A stretch of DNA of 7,427 nt. Origin: Oscillospiraceae bacterium. GTDB taxonomy: Bacteria > Bacillota_A > Clostridia > Oscillospirales > Oscillospiraceae. The notes below the pieces were generated by a model. That model was given only the letters and a program-made list of their open reading frames with translations, had not been told where the DNA came from and did no database searches. Where the stretch lies: positions 1 to 7,427 of the forward strand of contig JAILOS010000110.1 in NCBI GenBank assembly GCA_024690695.1, read 5' to 3'. A program made the translations under genes and the position numbers. Positions 1 through 6,759 of this stretch are shown here, piece after piece; within the stretch, counting starts at the first letter, position 1, and every line of letters starts with the position of its first letter.

Positions 1-1242
1 GAGACGGCGCGCGAGCTGGAGGAGGATCTCCAAAACAATCAGGGCTGGCTGTCGCAGAGCTGGATCCAGGAAGAACAGCTCCACGTGGATCTGGTGCCCT
101 CGGAGCTTGTACTCCCGCGCCGCTACGCCTTCCGCTACGTCAAGCTCACGGTACTGGACACCTCGCCCAAGTACCGGCTGCGCCTTGAGCGCGCCGTCTG
201 CATTACCGAGAGCTCTGCCGACTGGAGCCGCGTTCGCCCCCTTCGCAGCGGGGACGCGCAGCTCGATAGGATCCACGCCGCAAGCCTCAAGACCCTGGCT
301 GACTGCATGCAGCTTGAGCTGGAGGACGGCCCGAAGCGCGACCAGCGGCTCTGGCTTGGCGATCTGCGTCTGCAGGCGCTGACCAACGCCGTCTCCTTCC
401 GCAACTTCGAGCTCGTCAAGCGCTGCCTGTATCTTTTCGGCGGGAGCCGCTTCCCGGACGGGCGCGTCAGCGCCAACGTCTTTACCCGCCCCGCCCCTGA
501 GGCGGATGACACCTTCCTCTTCGACTACGCGCTGCTGTTCCCCGCGGTGCTGGAGGAGTACCTGCGCGAGACCGGCGACCGCGAGGCGCTGGACGACCTG
601 TATGAGATCGCGATGGCGCAGATCGACTACGGCCTTCGGCAGCAGGAGCGCGGCGCGGTGAACGCGCGGACGGTGAAGGATACCTTCATCGACTGGAGCG
701 ACAATCTGGACAAGAGTGCCGCCGCCGCGGGCGTGCTGCTCTACGCGTTGGGCTATGGGCTGGCGCTGGCGGAACGGAAGGGCGACCGGACGAGGCTCGA
801 GCGGCTGAGCGCGCAGGAGAACACGCTGCGGCAGGCCGTCATGAGGCGCTATTGGGACGAGACGCGAGGCTGCTTTGTTTCCAACGGACAGATTTCCGCC
901 GCCTCACAGGTCTGGATGGTCCTCGCAGGCGCGGGGAACCCGGAGCAGGCGCGTCTGGCGATGGAGAAGGCGCTGACGCTCAGCGGCGAGCCGCGCATGA
1001 CCACGCCCTATATGCACCACTATTTCGTCATGGCTCTGCTTCGCGCCGGCCTGCGCGAGGAGGCGGACCGGCACCTGCGCGCGTATTGGGGCGGGATGCT
1101 CGCCGCCGGAGCCGACACCTTTTGGGAGTGCTGGGATCCCGAGCACACCGACCATTCGCCTTACGGCGGGCTGCTGCTCAACAGCTACTGCCACGCCTGG
1201 AGCTGCACGCCGGCCTGGATCATCGAAAAATATCTTCTCTGA
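1..1242 (+). CDS. GH78-type alpha-L-rhamnosidase-like glycosidase, 3' part (start outside window)
   Basis: The frame is open from base 1 to a TGA at 1240-1242, giving 413 residues with no start visible. The GTG at 85 is internal, because coding continues upstream of it. The product probably hydrolyses terminal alpha-L-rhamnosyl or related linkages, as inverting GH78 enzymes do. Support comes from the motif DGPKRDQRLWLGD (codons 325-363), whose three acidic residues (Asp at 325, 340 and 361) match the spacing of the GH78 acidic cluster, and from FWECWDP near the C-terminus, where the Glu at 1126-1128 sits at the expected general-base position. Between them lies the helix-rich sequence of an (alpha/alpha)6 barrel, preceded by a short beta-sandwich stretch (FRYVKL). 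The more usual DCPQRDERLGW form is not used, so this belongs to a divergent subgroup and rhamnose specificity is not certain. GH78-like is secure; the substrate is inferred. It is followed by a hairpin and then a GH43 gene. Confidence 0.85.
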   Translation, partial: ETARELEEDLQNNQGWLSQSWIQEEQLHVDLVPSELVLPRRYAFRYVKLTVLDTSPKYRLRLERAVCITESSADWSRVRPLRSGDAQLDRIHAASLKTLADCMQLELEDGPKRDQRLWLGDLRLQALTNAVSFRNFELVKRCLYLFGGSRFPDGRVSANVFTRPAPEADDTFLFDYALLFPAVLEEYLRETGDREALDDLYEIAMAQIDYGLRQQERGAVNARTVKDTFIDWSDNLDKSAAAAGVLLYALGYGLALAERKGDRTRLERLSAQENTLRQAVMRRYWDETRGCFVSNGQISAASQVWMVLAGAGNPEQARLAMEKALTLSGEPRMTTPYMHHYFVMALLRAGLREEADRHLRAYWGGMLAAGADTFWECWDPEHTDHSPYGGLLLNSYCHAWSCTPAWIIEKYLL

Positions 1243-1274
1243 CCGTTTACGGTAAAAAAACGCTTGTTCCCGAC

Positions 1275-1286
1275 AAAACCGGTTTT
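1275..1286. promoter_or_regulatory. 12-bp perfect palindrome, candidate operator
   Basis: AAAACCGGTTTT is a perfect 12-base palindrome centred on CCGG, 67 bases before the GH43 start codon. Short AT-flanked palindromes with a central CG are typical of LacI-family operators, which often control sugar-utilisation genes. It lies just upstream of the larger inverted repeat and the possible extended -10 element. No regulator gene is visible, so both the binding and the protein are inference, and one palindrome of this length could occur by chance. Confidence 0.3.
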
Positions 1287-1288
1287 CG

Positions 1289-1334
1289 ACCGCAGTCATG
1301 TGCTACGATGTAAACACATGACTGCGGTTATTTT
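1289..1334 (+). terminator. Perfect 14-bp inverted repeat with T-rich tail, probable terminator of the GH78 gene
   Basis: The arms ACCGCAGTCATGTG (1289-1302) and CACATGACTGCGGT (1315-1328) are perfect reverse complements separated by 12 bases. The right arm runs into TTATTTT (1328-1334), which gives a usable U-tract on the + strand. It begins 47 bases after the GH78 stop, so it is well placed as a rho-independent terminator. The rather long loop and interrupted U-tract make it less than ideal. The same dyad brackets a possible -10 element, so a role as operator is the main alternative. Confidence 0.55.
1301..1309 (+). promoter_or_regulatory. Possible extended -10 promoter element for the GH43 gene
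   Basis: TGCTACGAT fits the TGn-TATAAT extended -10 pattern with two mismatches in the hexamer (TACGAT). It lies partly in the loop of the 1289-1328 inverted repeat and 43 bases before the GH43 ATG. No good -35 hexamer is found 16-18 bases upstream (GGTTTT at 17), although extended -10 promoters can tolerate that. Transcription would begin near 1316, so the transcript would lack the left arm and could not form the hairpin. This is a weak call. Confidence 0.25.
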
Positions 1335-1352
1335 CATGTAAGGAGGGTTTCC

Positions 1353-2819
1353 ATGAAAACGCGCCAGGCCTTCAACCCCTATCTGCCGAGCTGGGAATAC
1401 GTCCCCGACGCCGAACCCCATATCGTAAACGGCAGGGTTTACGTCTACGGCTCGCACGACCTGTTCAACGGCATTAACTTCTGCCTGGGCGACTACGTCT
1501 GCTGGTCCGCGCCGGTGGACGATCTGGGCAACTGGACTTACCACGGCTGCATCTACAAGCGTGAGCAGGACCCCGCCGCGCCGAAAATCCGTGTTACGAA
1601 CGGCTTGGCCGCGCCGGACATGGTGGTGGGAGACGACGGACGTTACTACCTCTACTACTTCATGGGCGGCACGAAGATGATTTCCGTGGCCGTATGCGAC
1701 GAGCCGGCGGGCAAATACGAGTTCTACGGCTACGTCAAGTACCCGGACGGCACGCCCATCGGCAAGCGGAATGAGCCCTTCCAGTTCGACCCCGGCTGCC
1801 TGAAGGACGACGACGGGCGGCTCTACCTCTATACCGGCTTCGCCTTCGGCGGCAACCCGATCCTGCTCGACGGCTCCCAGCCCACGAAAAAGGGCCCGAT
1901 GTTCTTTGAGCTTGACACGAAGGATATGCTGACCGTCATCTCCGGCGACGAGCTGCGTTACATCGGCGTTCCCACCGGCGAGGAGGCCAAGGGCACCGCC
2001 TATGAGGAGCAGCCCTTCGGCGAGGCCAGCTCCATGCGGAAATTCAACGGCAGGTACTACTTCATTTACAGCTCTCTCAACAGCCACAATCTCTGCTATG
2101 CCGTCTCCGACTACCCCGATCACGGCTTTGAATACGGCGGCATTCTGGTGTCCTGCGGAGATATCGGCCTGCCCGGCGTGCCGGATGTGAAACACGCCCG
2201 CATGTGTACCGGCAACACCCACGGCAGCCTGATCGAGATCGAGGGTCATTACTACATCTTCTACCATCGCCACTCCAACCGCAAGCAGTCCTCCCGCCAG
2301 GCCTGCGCGGAGGAGATCCGCTTTGAAAACGGCAAGTTCTACCAGGCGGAAATGAGCTCCTGCGGCCTCAACAACGGGCCGCTCGCCGGCATCGGTCATT
2401 ATCCCGCCTACATCGCCTGCAACGTCTACGGCAAAAACGGCACATGCTTCATGTCCATGCTCAAGTACCGCAAGGGTCTCAATCCCTTCCTGACCCAGAA
2501 GGGCAGTGACCGCGAGGAGGGCCCGGACCAGTACGTGTCCAACTTCTGCACCGACTGCACCGTGGGCTTCAAGTACTTCGATCTGCGCGAAACCAGGTCC
2601 CTCGCCGTAACGCTCCAGGGCTACGGCAACGGCTGCTTTGTTACTGTACGGACACAGGAGCACGGAGAGCCGATCCTGCGCATCCCGGTAGAGACCTGCA
2701 CGACGGCCAAAACCTTCCGCGGCGTCCTGCCCGAAGGCCTCGGCGAAAAGGAAGCGCTCTACTTCTCCGTGGAGGGCAAGGGCGGCACCTTTGACTTCGT
2801 ATCCTTTGACCTCGCGTGA
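1353..2819 (+). CDS. GH43 family glycosidase (arabinosidase/xylosidase type), cytoplasmic
   Basis: This 488-residue protein is a GH43 five-bladed beta-propeller enzyme, a family that removes arabinose or xylose units from hemicellulose and pectin fragments with inversion. The three family residues are visible: base Asp19 in YVPDAEPHIV, pKa-modulating Asp89 in LAAPDMVV, and general acid Glu224 in PFGEASS. His290 in GNTHGS matches the conserved His near the centre of the propeller, and IFYHRHSN follows it. From about residue 385 to the end is a beta-rich module (start CTVGFKYFDL, end FDFVSFDLA) that resembles a small CBM6-like sandwich. The N-terminus has no signal peptide or membrane segment, so it should act in the cytoplasm on imported oligosaccharides. 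AGGAGG at 1341-1346 lies 6 bases before the ATG, which fixes the start. Family assignment is firm; choosing between arabinofuranosidase and xylosidase is not possible from the sequence alone. Confidence 0.92.
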   Translation: MKTRQAFNPYLPSWEYVPDAEPHIVNGRVYVYGSHDLFNGINFCLGDYVCWSAPVDDLGNWTYHGCIYKREQDPAAPKIRVTNGLAAPDMVVGDDGRYYLYYFMGGTKMISVAVCDEPAGKYEFYGYVKYPDGTPIGKRNEPFQFDPGCLKDDDGRLYLYTGFAFGGNPILLDGSQPTKKGPMFFELDTKDMLTVISGDELRYIGVPTGEEAKGTAYEEQPFGEASSMRKFNGRYYFIYSSLNSHNLCYAVSDYPDHGFEYGGILVSCGDIGLPGVPDVKHARMCTGNTHGSLIEIEGHYYIFYHRHSNRKQSSRQACAEEIRFENGKFYQAEMSSCGLNNGPLAGIGHYPAYIACNVYGKNGTCFMSMLKYRKGLNPFLTQKGSDREEGPDQYVSNFCTDCTVGFKYFDLRETRSLAVTLQGYGNGCFVTVRTQEHGEPILRIPVETCTTAKTFRGVLPEGLGEKEALYFSVEGKGGTFDFVSFDLA

Positions 2820-2834
2820 GGTTTATCATATAAA
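2806..2834 (+). promoter_or_regulatory. Near-consensus sigma-70-type promoter for the GH3 gene
   Basis: TTGACC (2806-2811) and TATAAA (2829-2834) each match the -35 and -10 consensus at five of six positions and are separated by exactly 17 bases. The -35 lies inside the last codons of the GH43 gene. Transcription would start near 2841, leaving a leader of about 18 bases that contains the purine-rich ribosome binding region AAAGGATGAAGGA (2841-2853). In such a GC-rich segment an AT-rich -10 box in the intergenic gap is notable. This would let the GH3 gene and its partner be expressed apart from the GH43 gene. It has not been tested. Confidence 0.65.
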
Positions 2835-2858
2835 ACTGAGAAAGGATGAAGGATCAAC

Positions 2859-5800
2859 ATGGGAAAGTCTAAAAAGCTTGCCTCGGCGATGAGAGGCCTG
2901 GCGGCTGTTATGGCAGTCCTGCTGGTGCTGTCCATTGTGGGCAGCGGCATCGTGGAAGGCTATCGCAGCGCGCTGGACAGTGTGCTGGGCACGACCAGCT
3001 ATGTGACTGTCAACGATGAGGATGCGGCGCGCTTCAAGAGCGACTACGCCACCATCGAAGACATGATGGCGGCGGCGAAGGCGCTGGCCATCAGGGAGGG
3101 TGAGGAAGGCACCGTCGTCATGAAAAACGACAACGGCGTGCTGCCCCTGGCCTCCGGCGCGAAGGTCGCGCTCTTCGGCCTGGCCGCCTACGCCCCCTAT
3201 CCCTACGCTTCGGGCGATCTGAAGGCCGGCAACGAGGACGCGGTCGATCTGCTGCAGGCGCTGCGTGACGCCGGACTGAACGTTAACGAGACGGTCAGCC
3301 AGTTCTATCTTGACGGCATCCTCAACAAGCACATCGAAATGGTGCCCAACATGTGGACCGGCGAGGAAGTCCCCACCGTCGCGTATGACAACATCTACGT
3401 TGCCTCGCCCGGCGATTTTGCCCCCTACCAGATCGTCGAGATCCAGCCTGAGCGCTTCACCGATTATGGCGCTCCGGCCGACTGGAAGAACAGCATTGAA
3501 GCTGGCACTGTCGGCATCTGCGTGTTCGCGCGCGGCGCCGGCGAGGGCAACACTTATCTGCCCGGCTCGGCCGTGAATTTTGCGGGCGAAGCCACCGGCG
3601 AGGATCCGCTCGCGCTGAGTGAGGACGAGCTGGCCGTGATCGACGCGGCGAAGGAAACCTGCGACAAGGTGCTCGTGCTCATCAATTCCGGCAACAACAT
3701 GGTCCTCAAGGATATCGCCGCGGGCGGCGCGCACGAGGTTGACGGCATCGCCTACATCGGCGTGATCAACGACTATCAGTGCATCGGCATCGCGAAGGTG
3801 CTGACCGGAGCGGTCAACGCCACCGGCGCTCTGCCCGACACCTATGTGGCGGACAACGCCTCTCTCCCCGCCATGATGAACTTCGGCGGCGGTTATTACG
3901 CCGACTATGAGATCGTCGGCAGCCACGGCGACGACGCGCGCTATCCCGGCGCCGAGATCGCCAACACCGAGGTCGGCTCCTTCGGCGGCGCTGCCTCTTA
4001 CAACGGCGGCACCTATGTAGTCGAGGCCGAGGGCATCTACGTGGGCTACAAGTACTACGAGACCCGCTACTACGACGCCATCATGAATCCCGACTCCAAG
4101 GCCGACTCCGCCAAGGGCGCGACTCAGGCCGCCACCTGGGATTACGGCAAGGAAGTGCTCTACACCTTCGGCCACGGTCTGAGCTATCTGGACTACACCC
4201 AGACCATCAAGAGCATTGACGTGGACAAGACCCCCGAGGGCAACGTCACCGCCGTCATCGAGATCAAGAACAACAGCAATCAGGACGGCTATTTCCTGGC
4301 CCAGCTCTATGTGCAGAAGCCCTATACCGACTATGACAAGGCCAATCTTGTTGAAAAGTCTGCGGTGGACTTCCTCAACTCCGGCAAGGTGAACGTGCCT
4401 GCCGGCGGCACGGCTGAGGTCACGATCACCGTTCCGACCAAGTATCTCGCGAGCTATGACTACAAGACGGCGAAGACCTACATCCTCGACGAGGGCGACT
4501 ATCTCTTCACCGCCGCGGCCGGGGCTCATGCTGCCGTCAACAACTTCATCGCCGCGCAGGGCGGCGAGGGCGACGGCCGCACCGCGCTCGGCGAAGTGGT
4601 CACCTGGAACCTGGACACCTTTGACAAGGACACCTTTGCCGTCGAGAACGGCACCGTGGTTACCAATGTGGCTGACGACGCTGATATGAACTACTGGACC
4701 GGCAAGGACACCGTCACCTATCTCTCCCGTCAGGACTGGGACGGCACCTACCCCGTCAACTACAACGAGATCGAGATCAAGATCGGCGACAGCCCGAAGA
4801 AGGACGCCTGGATCGCTGAGCTGAGAGCGGCCACCTATACCATTCGCACCGACAATCCGGCGACCGAGGGCACGGACAAGGGCCTGCGCTTTGATACGAC
4901 GAATATCCAGTACGAGCAGCTCGCCAACGTCGAAGATCCCTTCTGGGACGAGCTGGTCAGCCAGATCACGATCGACGAGGCCGTTGGCGCGGTCATCCAC
5001 GGCGGCAGCCGCAGCGACGTGCTGACGAACGTAGAAAACCCCGTCGTCTTCCAGAACGAGGGCGTTTCCGGCTTCACCGGCGCCTATAACGACGAGGCTA
5101 CCGGCAAGACCTACAAGTTCAACGTCCACTCCCAGACCCTGATGGGCTCCTCCTTCAACCCGGAGCTGGCCCGTGAGTGGGGTCTGATCGAGGGCAACTC
5201 CGGCCTCTGGCTGCAGCGCTATGACCTCTGGGGCACCGGCCTGACGCAGCGCCGCACCCCGTACAACGGCCGCAACTACGAGTACATCTCCGAAGATCCG
5301 ATGCTCACCAACCGCATCGGTCAGGCCATCCTGCAGGGCTGCGCCGACAAGGGCATCATGAACGGGCCGAAGCACATGGGCTTCAATGATCAGGAGCATA
5401 ACCGCGGCGGTATCTCGGCTTATATGACCGAGCAGAAGTTCCGTGAGACCGACCTGCGTGGATTCCAGGGTGCGCTGGAGGATGCTGACGCGCTGGCCGT
5501 CATGATCGCCTTCAACCGCATCGGCGCAACGCCCGCCGCCTCTCACGTCGGCATGATCCAGAGGGTGATGCGCGACGAGTGGAACTACACGGGCCTCATC
5601 TCCACCGACATGATGAACAATATGTACTACTTCAACCCCGAGTCGATGGTCATGGCCGGTATCACCCAGGTGGCCGACTTCGCCACTGAGGATAACCACA
5701 TCAACCAGGGCGAGGGCGGCGTAGACAAGACCTGGGCCTACCTCTCCGTCGACAGCGTGAAGAACGACGCGGAGCTGGTCAACCAGGCCCGCGAAAACCT

Positions 5801-5984
5801 GAAGTATCAGCTCTACACCTTTGCCAACAGCGCCGTGATGAACATCTCCACCGAAAAGGTCGCCACCTGGTACGACAACGCGCTCTCCGCCGTGAAGATC
5901 GGCAGCGGCGTGCTGACCGCCGTCTTCGGCCTGGCCTGGATCGCGCTGACCGTGCTGCCCGGCAAGAAGAAAGGAGAGGAATAA
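2859..5984 (+). CDS. Membrane-anchored GH3 beta-glycosidase with permuted domain order
   Basis: This 1041-residue enzyme is predicted to release sugars from the non-reducing end of beta-linked oligosaccharides on the outer face of the membrane. Usual GH3 proteins begin with the TIM barrel; here the order is reversed. After a basic start (MGKSKK) and one membrane helix (about 13-33) comes the alpha/beta sandwich: VVMKNDNGVLPL (86-97), KVALFG (102-107), RGAGEG (225-230, Glu229 a candidate acid/base) and GALPDT (323-328). YTFGHGLSY (435-443) leads into a fibronectin-III-like domain (to about 560). The barrel follows from about 690: RTPYNGRNYEYISEDP (799-814), KHMGFNDQEHNR (838-849) and nucleophile Asp917 in ISTDM. 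A second membrane helix (about 1014-1034) ends in KKK, so both termini should face the cytoplasm. AAGGA (2849-2853) precedes the ATG by 5 bases. Such permutation is known in rumen Firmicutes beta-glucosidases. Family is firm; glucose versus xylose specificity is open. Confidence 0.9.
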   Translation: MGKSKKLASAMRGLAAVMAVLLVLSIVGSGIVEGYRSALDSVLGTTSYVTVNDEDAARFKSDYATIEDMMAAAKALAIREGEEGTVVMKNDNGVLPLASGAKVALFGLAAYAPYPYASGDLKAGNEDAVDLLQALRDAGLNVNETVSQFYLDGILNKHIEMVPNMWTGEEVPTVAYDNIYVASPGDFAPYQIVEIQPERFTDYGAPADWKNSIEAGTVGICVFARGAGEGNTYLPGSAVNFAGEATGEDPLALSEDELAVIDAAKETCDKVLVLINSGNNMVLKDIAAGGAHEVDGIAYIGVINDYQCIGIAKVLTGAVNATGALPDTYVADNASLPAMMNFGGGYYADYEIVGSHGDDARYPGAEIANTEVGSFGGAASYNGGTYVVEAEGIYVGYKYYETRYYDAIMNPDSKADSAKGATQAATWDYGKEVLYTFGHGLSYLDYTQTIKSIDVDKTPEGNVTAVIEIKNNSNQDGYFLAQLYVQKPYTDYDKANLVEKSAVDFLNSGKVNVPAGGTAEVTITVPTKYLASYDYKTAKTYILDEGDYLFTAAAGAHAAVNNFIAAQGGEGDGRTALGEVVTWNLDTFDKDTFAVENGTVVTNVADDADMNYWTGKDTVTYLSRQDWDGTYPVNYNEIEIKIGDSPKKDAWIAELRAATYTIRTDNPATEGTDKGLRFDTTNIQYEQLANVEDPFWDELVSQITIDEAVGAVIHGGSRSDVLTNVENPVVFQNEGVSGFTGAYNDEATGKTYKFNVHSQTLMGSSFNPELAREWGLIEGNSGLWLQRYDLWGTGLTQRRTPYNGRNYEYISEDPMLTNRIGQAILQGCADKGIMNGPKHMGFNDQEHNRGGISAYMTEQKFRETDLRGFQGALEDADALAVMIAFNRIGATPAASHVGMIQRVMRDEWNYTGLISTDMMNNMYYFNPESMVMAGITQVADFATEDNHINQGEGGVDKTWAYLSVDSVKNDAELVNQARENLKYQLYTFANSAVMNISTEKVATWYDNALSAVKIGSGVLTAVFGLAWIALTVLPGKKKGEE

Positions 5985-5985
5985 T

Positions 5986-6459
5986 ATGCTGAAAAAGATT
6001 TCCGTCGGCGGCTGGATCGCCTGCGCCGCCGCGCTGCTGACCCTTGTTTCCCTGATCGTCTATTCCTCCAACATCGGCGCGGAGGGCTACTTCAAAAACG
6101 CCTCCGTCTCCGGCCTCGTGCTGTGGACGATCCTGGCGCTTGTGATGCTGGTCGTCGCCATCGTGCTCAAGACCCTTGACCTGAGCGACGGCGCCGCCAA
6201 GGCGATCGATCTGATCGTCGGTGCCCTGCAGATCGGCGCGCCCGTACTGCTGGCGCTCTCCCTCATCAATCTGATCGCCGCCCGCGTGGAAGGCCTCGGC
6301 TTCATTTACTTCTCCAATGCCGACGTCATCCTCGAGGTGCAGACGCCCGCGAACCTGGCCTCCGCCACCGGCGCGATCGCCAGTATGGTGTGCTTCGGCG
6401 TCGCCATGCTCGCGGCCCTGATTGCTGCCTTCTGCAATCTTCGCAAGAAAGAAGCGTAA
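5986..6459 (+). CDS. Four-helix membrane protein of unknown function, coupled to the GH3 gene
   Basis: I do not recognise a named family for this 157-residue protein. Four hydrophobic segments are visible at about 8-26, 43-62, 73-98 and 127-151. The ends are basic (MLKK and RKKEA), so both termini are probably cytoplasmic. The longest predicted outside loop, about 99-126, has few charges and contains FIYFSNADVILEVQTPANLAS. There is no enzyme motif, cysteine pair or transporter signature. The ATG lies one base after the GH3 stop, and AAGGAG (5971-5976) is inside the GH3 codons, which points to translational coupling and shared transcription. The outside loop would face the same side as the GH3 catalytic body, so a role as membrane partner, assembly factor or small permease for it is reasonable but is inference from position only. 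Confidence 0.8.
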   Translation: MLKKISVGGWIACAAALLTLVSLIVYSSNIGAEGYFKNASVSGLVLWTILALVMLVVAIVLKTLDLSDGAAKAIDLIVGALQIGAPVLLALSLINLIAARVEGLGFIYFSNADVILEVQTPANLASATGAIASMVCFGVAMLAALIAAFCNLRKKEA

Positions 6460-6471
6460 TTTACTCAAAGC

Positions 6472-6512
6472 ATGGGCCTGCTGCGTTTTGCGGCAGGCCC
6501 ATTGCGTGTTTA
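6472..6512 (+). terminator. Hairpin terminator after the glycosidase operon
   Basis: The arms 6472-6484 and 6490-6502 pair over 13 positions (12 Watson-Crick and one G-U) around the 5-base loop GTTTT. The stem carries the GC-rich core GGGCCTGC. It starts 12 bases after the stop of the four-helix membrane protein. The tail (TGCGTGTTT, 6503-6511) is only moderately T-rich, so termination may be partial. Position and stem strength support a terminator between the GH3 unit and the next operon. Confidence 0.7.
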
Positions 6513-6522
6513 GAGGTTTCCT

Positions 6523-6759
6523 ATGAGTCTTCTGCACATGCCGGCGGCGCTGCTGTTCTATCTGGCGGCGCTGCTGCTGACGGTGCTCGGCGCTGTTTGG
6601 AAAAAGGGGCTTGCCCTGTTATATCTCGGCGGCCTCTGCTGGGCGGGAGGCTCTCTGCTGGCCTGGTACGGCGGCGCGCCGCCAAAGGAGCTGCTGGCTG
6701 TCACGCTGCTGTTGCTCGCTCTCTCCGGGCTGCAAACGCGAAGGGAGGGCGGCGCGTGA
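6523..6759 (+). CDS. Small hydrophobic membrane protein preceding an MBOAT acyltransferase
   Basis: This 78-residue protein is almost entirely hydrophobic. Three possible membrane helices lie at about 8-26, 29-49 and 56-70, with short linkers (WKKG and GGAPPKE) and a basic tail (TRREGGA). I recognise no family and see no catalytic motif. AGAGG (6512-6516) stands 6 bases before the ATG. The stop codon overlaps the GTG of the next gene in GTGA (6756-6759), a typical sign of translational coupling. Small hydrophobic proteins beside MBOAT genes exist in acylation operons (DltX with DltB is one known case), so an accessory role in the acyltransferase complex is possible; sequence alone does not show that it is DltX-like. 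That the gene is real is supported by its ribosome binding site, the overlap and a composition typical of membrane proteins. Confidence 0.7.
   Translation: MSLLHMPAALLFYLAALLLTVLGAVWKKGLALLYLGGLCWAGGSLLAWYGGAPPKELLAVTLLLLALSGLQTRREGGA
6741..6749 (+). promoter_or_regulatory. Ribosome binding site that sets the GTG start of the MBOAT gene
   Basis: AAGGGAGGG lies inside the last codons of the small membrane protein gene, 6 bases before the GTG at 6756. No ATG or other start with comparable spacing is nearby, so this site decides the start and supports coupled translation. Confidence 0.7.

Noticed and set aside
85..1242. GTG at 85 as the true start of the GH78-type gene.
   Set aside because: The frame stays open to base 1, the upstream codons encode plausible protein sequence, no ribosome binding site precedes 85, and a 385-residue product would be too short for the family.
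1354..1367. TGAAAACGCGCCAG at the GH43 start as a catabolite-repression (cre) site.
   Set aside because: Only the left half fits the cre pattern; the right half fails at three of its conserved positions, and the bases are explained by the first codons of the gene.
1296..2663. A 455-codon open frame on the minus strand opposite the GH43 gene.
   Set aside because: It has the same valine/alanine-rich composition as other antisense shadows, no recognisable domain, and overlaps a gene with intact catalytic residues.
2791..2796. TTGACT as an alternative -35 box for the GH3 promoter.
   Set aside because: It lies 32 bases from the TATAAA box, far from the 16-18 range, while TTGACC at 2806 has the exact 17-base spacing.
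2826..5699. A 957-codon open frame on the minus strand opposite the GH3 gene.
   Set aside because: Its product is a low-complexity run of Val, Ala, Gly, Asp and His with no domain motif. It mirrors the GC-rich third positions of the GH3 codons, which remove stop codons from the complementary frame. The + strand frame has clear GH3 motifs throughout.
5779..6537. A 252-codon minus-strand frame spanning the end of GH3 and the four-helix protein gene.
   Set aside because: The product is rich in Arg, Gly, Gln and His without any motif, and it crosses two well-supported + strand genes and the hairpin terminator.
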